Source: a bacterium
GTDB taxonomy: Bacteria; Zhuqueibacterota; Zhuqueibacteria; Residuimicrobiales; Residuimicrobiaceae
Assembly: GCA_029565685.1 (NCBI GenBank)
Contig: JAKQNR010000013.1
Location: 1 to 64,000, forward strand
Direction: 5' to 3'
DNA: 64,000 nucleotides
The position numbers and the translations under genes were made by a program. Below the pieces are notes generated by a model that had not been told where the DNA came from, did no database searches, and saw only the letters and a program-made list of their open reading frames with translations. Shown here piece after piece: positions 16,740-26,246 of this stretch (its first letter is position 1; the number at the start of each line of letters is the position of its first letter).

Positions 16740-18857
16740 CTATTTTACATATTCCATCAGTTTGACTTGTTCAAACGAACCGGTTTTCAATTTATAAAGA
16801 TAAGAGCCGCTGGGCAGCAACCGGCCTTTGGCATCCCGGGCATCCCAAACCGCGGTGTAGGCGCCTGCTTCCAGAATCCGGTTTATCAGCGTGTTCACCC
16901 GTTGGCCTTTGAGGTTATAGATCTCCAGGCTGACCGCTCCGGCCTGCTTGATTCTGAAAGGGATGACCGTCGAGGGATTGAAGGGATTGGGATAATTCTG
17001 TTCCAGGGCAAACTGCTCCGGCGCCAGCACGGTGATGGTTACCGGCTCGCTGAAGGTCAAGCGGCCGGAGTGGTCCAGATCCGCCAGTTGGTAGCGATAG
17101 GTTTTTCCGGCCAGCACATTGGCGTCCTGATAGGTGTAGGAACGCGCCGCGGCGGTAGTGCCGGCGCCGGGAATCAACGCCTCGTTGATCCGCTGAAAGG
17201 CGTCTGAGCCTTCTGATCGGTACACATAGAAACCGAGGTTTTCCGTTTCCGATTGGGTGGTCCACTCCAGGGTGACGGCGCCCGAGGATTGCCTGGCGGT
17301 GAATGCGCTTAATTCGACCGGCACCAGCAGCGTGATCTGATAGTCCTCCACCTCGCCGTCTTCAGCAGGCCCTGAGGCCGTGAGACCGCCGATGGAGTTG
17401 AAACGAAACCGGCTGCTTACATTGGCCACTTGAGCATCATGAGGAATGGAAAAGGACAGAGCGTTGTCCCCTGCGCTCAAGGGTTGATCGACAAAGATCT
17501 GTTCGCCGAGGTCGTCCCAGGCGCCGTTGCCGTTAAAATCGATCCAGGCGTTCAATTTTCCCGCACCAGATGCGTTGGCGATGATCAGACCAGTTCCGCC
17601 CTGCTGCAGAGAAGCGGCGGCAAAGGAGATGCCGTCCTCATCGTTGCTCTCCTGGTTGTCATCTCCACGGGCGTCGGCGCTGGGTTGACCGTCCTGCTCC
17701 GCATCGATGACATGGCCTAATTTCAGTTCGCTGATGCGGTGGCGGGCGCCGTCATGGCTGAGCAGCGTGGGGAATGTCGGATCAGGCGCATCGCCAAAAT
17801 CATATTCGGCAGGCAGAATGGTCAGCGCATAGTCCTCCACTTCGCCGTCGCCGGCTAGGCCGGTGCAGGAGAGATGTTGATCTGTGCTGAAACGAAAGCG
17901 TAGGACCGTTGTCCCGGTTGCAGCGTCATTCGGCAGAGTCGCTGTCAAACTGTTCACGCCGGGGGTAAGCGCTTGGTCGGTGAACAGCTGTTCGCCGGCG
18001 TCCGCCCAGCTGCTGTTGTGATTGAAATCCGCCCAGCCGTTGAGATAACCGTCTCTGGAGGCGGTTACCAGGAGAGACAGAGCGCCGCCCTGGGTCAAAT
18101 GGCCGGCATTAAGAAACTGCACGCCGTCTTCATCGTCGTCTGTATTCAAGTCGTCGCCGCCAGCCTCTGCGTCGGGTTGACCGTCTGTTTCTGCATCGAT
18201 CAGAGCGCCGAGGCGGCACCCCTCTGCGATGATGTGACGTGCGCCGTCATGGCTAAGCAACGTAGGAAACTGGGGATCCGGCGCGTCGCCGAAATCAAAA
18301 GACAGACAGGCGGTCTGAATTTCCACACGGTAGTTGATATGACTGTTCGGCCCAACGTTAAACCGGATTTCAATCCGCTCACACGCGGGCTGCGGCGTGA
18401 TCTTGAAAAAAGAGAGCTCAAAACCGTTTTGAAAATCGAATTCAGGGGTAAACACGCCCTCTGCCTTCATAAAGCCCGCGCCGTCCGCTGGATCGGGAAA
18501 AGGCAGCTCTGGATTGCTTGGACAATCCCCATCGCTGTTCATCCATTTGATCAGATGATCATAGGATCCGGTTACGAATTCACCGGTGCCTTCCACAAGA
18601 GACCATTCCACCTGCACCCAGACGTATTTTGAATAATTCTCCCGAAAAGTATTGGCGACATCGATCTTGGCGATGATAAACTGCGCCTGCGGACCTGTAT
18701 TGGAGGCGGTCCCGGTCGCGATGGTCTGAGTCCAGAAGGGTAAATTTTTCGGGTTGTCCCACCAGATCGGCGTGTTGGCGGCGCGCACCAGCGTGGCCAG
18801 CCCGAGGATAAATAGAATTCCCCACCCACTTCGCAACAAAATTTTCTTAGGCGTCAT
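16740..18857 (-). CDS. Secreted GEVED-domain protein with C-terminal sorting domain
   Basis: A 705-residue exported protein. It has a signal peptide (MTPKKILLRSGWGILFILGLATLVRA), an N-terminal beta domain, two GEVED domains (about residues 186-345 and 352-512; both begin FGDAPDP and end AGDGEVEDY or AEDGEVEDY), a fibronectin-like segment (TLEWTTQSETENLGFYVYRS) and a C-terminal sorting/FlgD-like domain from about 616 (EQNYPNPFNPST ... YLYKLKTG). It is probably displayed or released through a type IX-like route. The start at 18857 is set by GGAGGTG seven bases upstream; the frame stays open further upstream but is not signal-like. It sits alone between the two glycan operons, behind a 405-base gap. 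Confidence 0.9.
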   Translation of the reverse strand: MTPKKILLRSGWGILFILGLATLVRAANTPIWWDNPKNLPFWTQTIATGTASNTGPQAQFIIAKIDVANTFRENYSKYVWVQVEWSLVEGTGEFVTGSYDHLIKWMNSDGDCPSNPELPFPDPADGAGFMKAEGVFTPEFDFQNGFELSFFKITPQPACERIEIRFNVGPNSHINYRVEIQTACLSFDFGDAPDPQFPTLLSHDGARHIIAEGCRLGALIDAETDGQPDAEAGGDDLNTDDDEDGVQFLNAGHLTQGGALSLLVTASRDGYLNGWADFNHNSSWADAGEQLFTDQALTPGVNSLTATLPNDAATGTTVLRFRFSTDQHLSCTGLAGDGEVEDYALTILPAEYDFGDAPDPTFPTLLSHDGARHRISELKLGHVIDAEQDGQPSADARGDDNQESNDEDGISFAAASLQQGGTGLIIANASGAGKLNAWIDFNGNGAWDDLGEQIFVDQPLSAGDNALSFSIPHDAQVANVSSRFRFNSIGGLTASGPAEDGEVEDYQITLLVPVELSAFTARQSSGAVTLEWTTQSETENLGFYVYRSEGSDAFQRINEALIPGAGTTAAARSYTYQDANVLAGKTYRYQLADLDHSGRLTFSEPVTITVLAPEQFALEQNYPNPFNPSTVIPFRIKQAGAVSLEIYNLKGQRVNTLINRILEAGAYTAVWDARDAKGRLLPSGSYLYKLKTGSFEQVKLMEYVK

Positions 18858-19263
18858 GATCAACACCTCCCATTTTAACGACACCTGCAAGCGTTTCTGT
18901 CGCTCCTTTATTGCTGCTTTGGCAGGGCCCTTTGCGCCGGCTTGGCATAACCCTCGTATTTTCATAAATGATCGACAGAGCCGCTTTTTTCTCAAATGTA
19001 ATTAAGCAATATGCGTACCATGCTTGCACTTTTTTTGTGGGGAGCACAGAATACAGCAGCGCCTTCTGCCGCTGCTCAGGGATCCATGGTAAACCAGGAT
19101 GGGAAATAAACCTGAAGGTCAGGCAGGGGATGAGAGAGCGACAGAAGATAAGACGATTGAGTAGGCGGGTCTGGTTTTAACTGTATTAAAGGCGGTCGCT
19201 GGAGATTTTACTTTTTTCTGCCATTTCACGTTGAACCAGAGGTAGCGCAGCCGCTATCCCGGG
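18858..19263. other. 405-base intergenic region upstream of the GEVED gene
   Basis: No coding sequence is seen. It holds the GGAGGTG ribosome site of the surface-protein gene, an AT-rich stretch at about 18990-19040 that may contain its promoter (no clean boxes), and a 7-bp hairpin AGCAGCG/CGCTGCT (19055-19061 with 19070-19076, 8-base loop). There is no U-run behind the hairpin on either strand. Confidence 0.5.
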
Positions 19264-20415
19264 TCAGCATTTTATTTCAGTTGCGCCTCTACGGCCTTTC
19301 CAACGAAACAAACCCAATGAGCCCATTACGCCTACGGCAACCACATAGGGGATTTGCAGTATGAACCATAATGGAAAACAGCGCAACAGGTCGCAACGCT
19401 GAAAGTAGCGGCAGCCGCTGCGGGCGATGCAGTATTCGAACCAGCCTTTGGCGGCGAGGCAGAGCGGCAGCAGAGGACTCTTGAGCGCGCCTGAAAGATA
19501 AAGGAACACTCCTGTCAGCAGCGCCAGGTTACAGGAAAAAGTGAGGAGAAGATAGGCGAAGAAAAGAGGATTGAGATGCAGCTGATAGCCGCCGTTGGAG
19601 GCCCAGCGATTGCGTTGATTGATGAAATCCGCCCAAGTGGGTTGCGGGGCTGAGACCGCATAGCTGTCCGGCTCGGAAGCGAACACGATGGAAAAGTCCG
19701 TATGTTTGCGGATCATCTGCATCAACAATACGTCGTCGCCGGATATGCGTCGGCTGATGGCGCGATAGCCATCCACGCGATCGAACGCTGACCGCCGGTA
19801 GCCCAGGTTTTGCCCAGAGGCAGCCAGCGGCACGCCCAGGTGCGTGCTCGCCGCCGCCACACCCATCAGGGTGACAAAATCAAACGCCTGAAACCGTTCC
19901 ACCAGCTTTTGCGCCTGCCCGGCTCGGCCGAATTGCGAAAAGCCGATGACAAAGCCGACGTCGGCTTTGAAATAGCGGACCATGGTCGCGATCCATTTTG
20001 CTCCCACCCGACAATCGGCGTCTGTGGCCAGGATGATTTCCCCCCGCGACATCTCCACCGCGCATTGCAGGGCGTATTTCTTGGGACTGAATCCCGCCGG
20101 CGTTTCGTGAATGTCCAACAGATGCACCTGCGGGCAGCGCGCCGCCAGGCCGGACACAATATCGGCCGTGCGATCGGTGGAACCGTCATTGGCCACGATC
20201 ACTTCATACAACTCGGCCGGATAGTCCTGTTCGATCAGATCCTGAAGAAGGCTGCCGATGCTGCGCTCTTCATTGCGCGCGGCGACGATCACCGAGACAG
20301 AACAGCGCTTTTCGTTGGCGGGCCGCTGTGGACGACGCAGCGCCAGGATAAAGATGAAAATGATCGTACCGTATAGCGCGGTGAGCAGACCGATGATGTG
20401 CGGCAGGGCGTTCAT
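19264..20415 (-). CDS. GT2 membrane glycosyltransferase (cluster GT-D)
   Basis: A 383-residue member of the four-paralogue set. It has one N-terminal helix (HIIGLLTALYGTIIFIFIL), a GT2 domain with VSVIVAARNEERS, VIVANDGSTDRT, ATDADCRVGAKW, GYRAISRRISGDDVLLMQ and NQRNRWASNG, then several C-terminal helices ending FRWKGRRG. The acceptor motif keeps the usual RW. I use the ATG at 20415, which overlaps the upstream GT gene's TGA (ATGA); the longer open frame upstream of it is not GT-like. It is the last gene of the eight-gene operon. Soluble substrate and product are unknown. Confidence 0.92.
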   Translation of the reverse strand: MNALPHIIGLLTALYGTIIFIFILALRRPQRPANEKRCSVSVIVAARNEERSIGSLLQDLIEQDYPAELYEVIVANDGSTDRTADIVSGLAARCPQVHLLDIHETPAGFSPKKYALQCAVEMSRGEIILATDADCRVGAKWIATMVRYFKADVGFVIGFSQFGRAGQAQKLVERFQAFDFVTLMGVAAASTHLGVPLAASGQNLGYRRSAFDRVDGYRAISRRISGDDVLLMQMIRKHTDFSIVFASEPDSYAVSAPQPTWADFINQRNRWASNGGYQLHLNPLFFAYLLLTFSCNLALLTGVFLYLSGALKSPLLPLCLAAKGWFEYCIARSGCRYFQRCDLLRCFPLWFILQIPYVVAVGVMGSLGLFRWKGRRGATEIKC

Positions 20416-21527
20416 GGGGCGGAGTCGCCCCCCTTCCAAGAGACCTGACAAAACGGACCCAACGCGCCGAACAGCACCACATAAAAGACGTGCACTATTG
20501 CAGCGATAGGCCACACTGTAAAACAGGCAAGGCGTTTCATTTTGCCGGCAAAGGCGAGCAACAGCGGCAGTTCTGAAGCCGCCTTGATCGTCCAAAGGAT
20601 TAGACCATAACGGCGATAAGGAGTGAACAGCGCGGTCAGTAGCAAAAAATTAAACAGCCAGGCGCTGAACAGCACTCCGGTCATGACCGGCCCGTAATGA
20701 AAGCCTTTGGACGCATGGCGCAGCCGTTGCCGGATCAAGTGCCCGGCACTCGGCGGAATATAGGTGGGTACCGCCAATTCCGGCGCCAGCGCATAGCGGA
20801 CGCGGAGGTTATGCTTCAGTACGAGTTTCAAAAATAGGTCGTCGTCGCCGGAGACAAAACCGGCGATGTCCCTGAATCCCCCCACCTGCTCATACGCCGA
20901 TTTTCGATATCCCAAATTTCGTCCTGTGCAGGTCGCCGGTCGACCCCAGCCGCTGCATCCGGCTGCCAGCGCCGCCAGGGATAAAGCTTCCAAAGCGATC
21001 AGGCGCGATCCCAGGGTGTTCAGAGATGGCAGCTCGTAGGGGGAGTATCCGATCACCATGGCGACCTCCGGCGTGAACCGGCTTGTCATGCCTTGCAGCC
21101 AGTGGGGCGATGGCCGGCAGTCCGCATCGGTGAACAACAGCAGTTCACCCCTGGACGCTGCGATGGCCTGGGCCAAGGCGTTTTTCTTGGCCGAAATCAC
21201 CTTGTCCCGGCCCTGAACAGAGATCACCCGCACGGCCGCGGATCCCGAATTACGGCTGAAAGCGGACGCCCGTTCTGCTGTCGCATCGGTCGAACCGTCG
21301 TCGCTGAGAAGGATTTCGTAGAGGTCCTGCGGATAGGTCTGTTGCGACAGAGCCTGCAGCAGAGGGGTCACATGGCGTTCTTCGTTACGGCAGGCGATAA
21401 TCACTGAAACCATGGGGCGTTGGTCGCTTTTGCGCGGTTTGTCACGGTACAAACCGGCGAAAATAAAGAGCAGGCTCAGGCTGTAAAGAACCGTCAACAG
21501 GACCGTTATGTACAGGAGGGCAGCCAC
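20412..21527 (-). CDS. GT2 membrane glycosyltransferase (cluster GT-C)
   Basis: A 371-residue paralogue of GT-A, GT-B and GT-D. Visible motifs are VSVIIACRNEERH, LLSDDGSTDAT, FTDADCRPSPHW, RNLGYRKSAYEQVGGF, VSGDDDLFLK and QRLRHASKGFHYG. The acceptor motif ends in RH where most family members have RW, as in GT-A. The C-terminus ends in VSWKGG. The GTG at 21527 is chosen because AAGG lies five bases upstream, it follows the Wzi-like stop by seven bases, and the signal-anchor helix (LLYITVLLTVLYSLSLLFIF) starts right there. Confidence 0.9.
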   Translation of the reverse strand: MAALLYITVLLTVLYSLSLLFIFAGLYRDKPRKSDQRPMVSVIIACRNEERHVTPLLQALSQQTYPQDLYEILLSDDGSTDATAERASAFSRNSGSAAVRVISVQGRDKVISAKKNALAQAIAASRGELLLFTDADCRPSPHWLQGMTSRFTPEVAMVIGYSPYELPSLNTLGSRLIALEALSLAALAAGCSGWGRPATCTGRNLGYRKSAYEQVGGFRDIAGFVSGDDDLFLKLVLKHNLRVRYALAPELAVPTYIPPSAGHLIRQRLRHASKGFHYGPVMTGVLFSAWLFNFLLLTALFTPYRRYGLILWTIKAASELPLLLAFAGKMKRLACFTVWPIAAIVHVFYVVLFGALGPFCQVSWKGGDSAP

Positions 21528-21534
21528 GGGCGCC

Positions 21535-23103
21535 TTAATAGTTGAGATCAAGTTCGAAGCGCGCCGAATGATCGAACGAGTTGATTCCCGCCTGGCGATG
21601 CACATTGCGGACGTCGGCATAGCGATAATGCACGGCGATAAAAAAATCGCGGTAGACCTGTTCTCGAATTTTGATGCCGAAGATTTTTTGCTTCTGCACG
21701 ACGCCACGGAGAAATTTTTTTTCTACGCCTTGCGCGGGGCGAGAACGCGTGTCCGCGTCGCCTTCGCCTTTGCGCTGTTGCTGCAAAGACAGCTCGATGC
21801 GAAAATCCCGCAGCGGCTGCCAGCCCAGCTGCAGAAAGAGGCCGTCGGCGTTGGGACCCAGCCAGTGGCCGATCAGCTGATTATAATTGGTATAGATGTT
21901 GATGGAATCATAATGGGAGTATACATACGGCTCCACCCGCGCATATTCGATGCGCAGATCGGTGTCGGCGATGCGCAATGGGTTGATGAATTGGCCGCCG
22001 AGCAGAAAAGCGAACTTGTTGCCAAAGTAGCGGATCAGACTTTCTGTGCTGGTCATGTCGTCGATGAAAAATTCGCCGTAGAGTTTACCGCCGAACCAAG
22101 GCGTCCAGGTCAGATCCAGGCTTATGGTCTTGTTATCCTTGTCGCCGAGGTGATGCTGCGCGATGTGGATGGGCATGATGGGATTGAGATAGGCGAATTG
22201 CACATCGCGACCGCCATAGACTACGGTCTCTGTGGCGCCGAGGTAGAGACCCGGCTTGACCATGAAATCCAACCGGTGCCCCGCCAGGTACTTGCTCCCC
22301 AGGTTGCTGCGCAAAAAGGCGTGCACATAGCTGAAGGAGAAGCGGCGGAAAAAAGCGTTGATCCGGATCAACTCGGCAGCCGGCGTATTCCCGGAAAGCG
22401 AAAGGCCGCCGTGAAATCCAGGCCCCCAGGCGATCTCATCCCGTCCGGCCTGAACCCGGAACCATGTGTTCTGCCAAGTCCAATAGGCCAGCGCCTGATC
22501 TTGATAGACATTGGAACCAGCGATCACCACCGGCGCGCCTTGAGAGGGATCGAAATGTTCTTCAGTCTTTTGGTTGCCGCGCGTCAAGGTGTTGCGCGCA
22601 TCCAGATAAAAGCCCACCGTTTGATCCAGGGTACCGCGAAGGATGCCGCCGCCGCAGGTCTCGGAGATCAGTGCATCGGGCTGATATTGATGTCCGCGAT
22701 TTGAGAGGATCGTCTGATTGGCGTGCAGGTCGAAATGGATGAGGCTGTTTTTTTCCCGCCAGGTCAGCAGGTGGCGTTCCGGGCTGCGCTCCGTCGCAGT
22801 GGGATTCAATTCGTCAAAAAAATCGCCCAGCAGCTGATCGAGCATTTTCTTTTCAGTTCTGCTGAACCGTTCTGGGTTCTGTCGCGCCTGTTCGCCGGCT
22901 TGACGCACCAGGCCGGCGAACGCCGTTCTTGATAGGGGTCGCACGCGCAGTTCATGGCTGAAGATCAATCCTCGGCTTTCCATCCGTTCCAGAAAAGCAT
23001 AGCCCCAATAGTCCATCGGTACATTGACCGACGGCGCTGTGCCGGCGAGAACGCCGGCCGCTGCCAACAGTAGGAGCCGAAAGATTTTATTGCAGCTGAT
23101 CAT
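21535..23103 (-). CDS. Capsule-assembly Wzi-like outer-membrane beta-barrel protein
   Basis: An exported protein of about 522 residues with signal peptide MISCNKIFRLLLLAAAGVLAG. The N-terminal 120 residues are helical (FAGLVRQAGEQARQ, a Wzi-like periplasmic bundle). The rest alternates amphipathic beta strands (HFDLHANQTILSN, WFRVQAGRDEIAWGPGFHGGL, LFLQLGWQPLRDFRIELSL) and ends in FELDLNY, as in barrels. The GWGPG-like AWGPGFH segment is typical of Wzi/DUF family barrels. Wzi binds surface polysaccharide at the outer membrane, which fits the surrounding glycosyltransferases. The ATG at 23103 is preferred to a TTG at 23172 that overlaps the upstream gene, because it begins the signal peptide. 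Confidence 0.8.
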   Translation of the reverse strand: MISCNKIFRLLLLAAAGVLAGTAPSVNVPMDYWGYAFLERMESRGLIFSHELRVRPLSRTAFAGLVRQAGEQARQNPERFSRTEKKMLDQLLGDFFDELNPTATERSPERHLLTWREKNSLIHFDLHANQTILSNRGHQYQPDALISETCGGGILRGTLDQTVGFYLDARNTLTRGNQKTEEHFDPSQGAPVVIAGSNVYQDQALAYWTWQNTWFRVQAGRDEIAWGPGFHGGLSLSGNTPAAELIRINAFFRRFSFSYVHAFLRSNLGSKYLAGHRLDFMVKPGLYLGATETVVYGGRDVQFAYLNPIMPIHIAQHHLGDKDNKTISLDLTWTPWFGGKLYGEFFIDDMTSTESLIRYFGNKFAFLLGGQFINPLRIADTDLRIEYARVEPYVYSHYDSINIYTNYNQLIGHWLGPNADGLFLQLGWQPLRDFRIELSLQQQRKGEGDADTRSRPAQGVEKKFLRGVVQKQKIFGIKIREQVYRDFFIAVHYRYADVRNVHRQAGINSFDHSARFELDLNY

Positions 23104-23168
23104 GGCGCTTTTCTTTCCGCGGGTTTCATTGCTGCGTCTGGCTAAATATATCAAACCACCTGCTTTTT

Positions 23169-24287
23169 TCAAATTCTTTTTTCCTCAATCAGTTTGCCGC
23201 GGGTATAGCGTCGGCCTTTCCAGACAAACCGTCCTCGCCAGGCCAGCAGACCGACCAGGAGCGTGTAAAGAACCTGCCACCATTGCGCCAGCAGAAAATC
23301 TACCAAGTTTTTCCGGCCCGGCGGGGCGCCGGATCGGTGCAACAGACCGGCATCGCAAAAAATTTTAACCAGGAAAAAAAAGAGCCAGGTCGGTCTGAAA
23401 AACACCAGAATCGCCAGCAGCAGCAGGGACGCGTTATAGAGAAAAATAAACCCCTCCAGCGCGATGATGGAAAAGGGATAGAGAGTGGTTTTGGATGCCC
23501 AGCGCAACCGCTGCTGCAAAAAAGCGGATAGAGAAACGCAAGGGGTGGTACGGACCCGGCAGTCCGCCTCGTCGGCAAAAGCGACGCTGTATTCTCGGCG
23601 TCGCATTTTCTGCAGCAGCAGATCATCATCACCCGAAGCGGCTGCCTCGATGCCGCAAAACCCGCCGGCCTGATCATACAGAGCCCGTCGGTAGCCCCAG
23701 TTGGCGCCGTTGGCCAGGAACGGCTGTTGATGACCGATGGCCCCTGCGCCGACGACCTGAAACGACCAGGCATCCAGGGCCTCCAGCCGGGATAGCAGGG
23801 CCCCGGTCGATTCGATATCCACCCAGGACACCACCACGCCGACTTTCTCGCCAAAGTAGCTGATCATGGTTTCAATCCATCTGGCAGGCGCCACACAGTC
23901 CGCATCTGTGGTCAGAATGATCTCCGCCTGACTGCGCTGAATGCCCAGGTGCAGCGCCGCTTTTTTGGGCGACCATCCTGACGGAAGCGGGGTGGATAAA
24001 ACGCAGCGTACGCCATGGGCCAGAGCGACGGCCGCCGTATCGTCGGACGAGTCGTCATCCACCACCAGGATCTCGTAGCGGTCGGAGGGGTAGGTCTGCC
24101 GTTTCAGGGCGTCGAGACAGCGGCCCAGTGTTTTTGCCTCATTGCGCGCAGGAATGATCACTGCGACGCGAGGCTGATCTACAGTGCGAGGCTGTCGGCG
24201 CAGCCGATGGAGACCGGCCCAAAGCCACAGGGCAAAAGCGCCGTAGAGTAACGACATCGACCCATAATAAATCAACGCCGCGCTCAC
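23169..24287 (-). CDS. GT2 membrane glycosyltransferase (cluster GT-B)
   Basis: A 372-residue paralogue with the motifs VAVIIPARNEAKT, LVVDDDSSDDT, TTDADCVAPARW, ANWGYRRALYDQAGGF, ASGDDDLLLQKM and QQRLRWASKTT, and a C-terminal membrane part ending FVWKGRRY. The start is the GTG at 24287 that overlaps the upstream TGA (GTGA); this gives the same length as its paralogues, while the longer open frame contains non-GT sequence. The family architecture (one N-terminal helix, cytoplasmic catalytic domain, three or four C-terminal helices) suggests sugar transfer to a membrane-bound acceptor. Confidence 0.91.
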   Translation of the reverse strand: MSAALIYYGSMSLLYGAFALWLWAGLHRLRRQPRTVDQPRVAVIIPARNEAKTLGRCLDALKRQTYPSDRYEILVVDDDSSDDTAAVALAHGVRCVLSTPLPSGWSPKKAALHLGIQRSQAEIILTTDADCVAPARWIETMISYFGEKVGVVVSWVDIESTGALLSRLEALDAWSFQVVGAGAIGHQQPFLANGANWGYRRALYDQAGGFCGIEAAASGDDDLLLQKMRRREYSVAFADEADCRVRTTPCVSLSAFLQQRLRWASKTTLYPFSIIALEGFIFLYNASLLLLAILVFFRPTWLFFFLVKIFCDAGLLHRSGAPPGRKNLVDFLLAQWWQVLYTLLVGLLAWRGRFVWKGRRYTRGKLIEEKRI

Positions 24288-25255
24288 GTAGGTTCCTGCC
24301 TTGACTCTTTTGAGCTCTGCAGTACGCGGCTTTTCATCAGGACGGCAAAACCGGCCACAGCGGGTAAAAGGACGTTGATTGCGAACAACAACAGCGCGCT
24401 GTCGAAAGCAGCCGCCTCTGACACCTGCAGTTTGCCGAGGAAATAGATCGACGCACTCTCGCGAATGCCCAAATCGCCCAGGGAAACCGGGAGCAGAGTT
24501 TTGCTCCACATGATGGCCGCCACCGCCGAAAGCCCGGAGTAAAGCGGCAGAGGCGTAAACGCGCGAACGAGCAGATAAAATTGCCCAAGATACACCGCCA
24601 CCTGAGCGACAGTGTAAAAAAACAGCGAACGCGACACCTGCGGCGTCAACCGGCTCACGCCGTTAAAGACCTGCTGCAGCCGTTTATGTTTCCCGGAGCT
24701 GTTGAATCGCTTGAGCACATAGTTGAGAAAGGCAGGATGCAAGGCCAGACCAATGCCGGTCAGCGCCAGCGCCAATCCGGTGGACTCCACCGGAACCCAC
24801 AGCTCTGGGCGCAACGCAGCCCGCAAGAAGGGGAGCAAACCCCACAAACCGGCGAAATAAACCACCAGCAGCGCATACCATTTTTCGATCAGCATCAGAC
24901 CCATCAGCCCCAGCCAGTCGGCGCCGGGGATCAGCACCGTGCGGCCTAAATCTCCAATCCGGCCCGGCGTGATCAGACCAAGGGTGATGCCGGCGAACAG
25001 CGAGCGCACCAGTTCCTTTACTGGAATCGCCGGATCAAATTGCCTTACAATGAGCTGCCATCGTTTGAACTGGCAGTACAGATTGAGCGCCAGCAAAACC
25101 AGAGCGGCTGTAATCCAGCCGTGCTGCGCGTGGACCGCTGCATTGCGCAGATCGATCCAACTGATTCGGTGAATCAGCAGCCCCAGCACGCACAACGCGA
25201 CCAGGATCTTGCTCCAGTGGATCCATTTTTTGTTATTGGTAAAGGGCCAGTCCAT
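24284..25255 (-). CDS. Flippase-like membrane protein of the LPG_synthase_TM (UPF0104) family
   Basis: A 323-residue polytopic membrane protein with seven to nine helices. Family features are LNLYCQFKRWQLIV near residue 65, GLITPGRIGDLGRT near 95, and LPVSLGDLGIRESASIYFLG in the second half (conserved G-x-G-x-RE type). Family members include the membrane part of MprF, which makes and flips lysyl-phosphatidylglycerol, and archaeal AglD relatives; many are lipid or glycolipid translocases. Inside a GT/radical SAM operon without Wzx or an ABC exporter, it is a candidate translocator of the product. The ATG at 25255 overlaps the upstream gene by 23 bases. Confidence 0.85.
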   Translation of the reverse strand: MDWPFTNNKKWIHWSKILVALCVLGLLIHRISWIDLRNAAVHAQHGWITAALVLLALNLYCQFKRWQLIVRQFDPAIPVKELVRSLFAGITLGLITPGRIGDLGRTVLIPGADWLGLMGLMLIEKWYALLVVYFAGLWGLLPFLRAALRPELWVPVESTGLALALTGIGLALHPAFLNYVLKRFNSSGKHKRLQQVFNGVSRLTPQVSRSLFFYTVAQVAVYLGQFYLLVRAFTPLPLYSGLSAVAAIMWSKTLLPVSLGDLGIRESASIYFLGKLQVSEAAAFDSALLLFAINVLLPAVAGFAVLMKSRVLQSSKESRQEPT

Positions 25256-26246
25256 GAGTACAGTTGTTACAAATGTCAGGTTTACAGGATCCAGCGACGC
25301 GCCGGCGAAAGTGCCGCAGCGCCTCTCCCCGCCAGATGGTGATAAAAGACTGTTCGGATAGACGGCCGAGAAGCGCGCTCTCGTCTTTATCAAAGCAGCA
25401 ACCCACCACATGGCCGTCCTGATGAACGACGCAGCCGGTCCACAATCGGTCGCAGATTTTGCTTTTTCTGCTTTTAACGGTCAACCGGCCGGAGCCGAAG
25501 GTGTAGCGCCGGTACTTTTCAGCCAGCGGTAAAAACCAGTCGGCATCTTGCGGCGAGCGCACCTGAACGGATTTGATCAGTACACGATCCGCGCCCCAGC
25601 AGCGAGCTGTGTCGCGCACCCGCTCCAACTCGTGTTCGTTATGCTTCATCACCAGAAACTGCAGGCAGATGCGTGGCGTTTTTTGCCTCAGCTGCTCCCT
25701 GGCTTTGCGCAAGTTGGCGATAGCGGCAACGACCCGCTCGAGCCGTCCGCCCTGGCGATAGATTTGATAACTCGACTCCTCCAGACCATCCACAGATAGA
25801 ATGATCTGGTCCAGACCGCTGGACGCCAGTTCACAGGCTTTGTTAAAATCCGCCAACAGCTGTCCGTTGCTGCTGCAGGTTACAACCACTTTGGCTGTCT
25901 TGGCCAGTCGGATCATCTCCATATAATCTGCATGCAACAGCGGCTCCCCCTGATCATAGAGCAACAGATAGAGCAACGATCGCTGCGTTTGCTGCAGGAT
26001 GTGTTGATACAGCGCCAGCGGCAGATCGCCCCTCGGCCGCCGCAACAGGCCGGCGCCGGTGCTGCACTGCGGACAGGCCAGGTCGCATCGATTGGTTGGT
26101 TCGATCGTCAATACCAACGGAAACCCCCAGGAGACCGGGCGGCCTGACAACCTGGAGATGCCCAGAGATATAAAGACCTGGCCTAGATTTATCAGCCGAT
26201 ACGGCGTAAGACAGGCCAAGAGACGGAAAAGCGGCACTTCTTTCAT
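25233..26246 (-). CDS. Radical SAM/SPASM protein (cluster enzyme 3)
   Basis: A 337-residue radical SAM enzyme with Cys54, Cys58 and Cys61 (EPTNRCDLACPQCSTG), YDQGEPLLHADYM in the GGE position, and ILSVDGLEESSYQIYR. The C-terminal half has a clear SPASM pattern (ICDRLWTGCVVHQDGHVVGCCFDKD, then CKPDICNNCTHG). The GGE motif reads DQGE, as in several SPASM proteins. The ATG at 26246 overlaps the methyltransferase stop (ATGA). The N-terminal 30 residues are hydrophobic and could hold it at the membrane. Function is unknown; it may modify a lipid or sugar intermediate. Confidence 0.9.
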   Translation of the reverse strand: MKEVPLFRLLACLTPYRLINLGQVFISLGISRLSGRPVSWGFPLVLTIEPTNRCDLACPQCSTGAGLLRRPRGDLPLALYQHILQQTQRSLLYLLLYDQGEPLLHADYMEMIRLAKTAKVVVTCSSNGQLLADFNKACELASSGLDQIILSVDGLEESSYQIYRQGGRLERVVAAIANLRKAREQLRQKTPRICLQFLVMKHNEHELERVRDTARCWGADRVLIKSVQVRSPQDADWFLPLAEKYRRYTFGSGRLTVKSRKSKICDRLWTGCVVHQDGHVVGCCFDKDESALLGRLSEQSFITIWRGEALRHFRRRVAGSCKPDICNNCTHGLALYQ

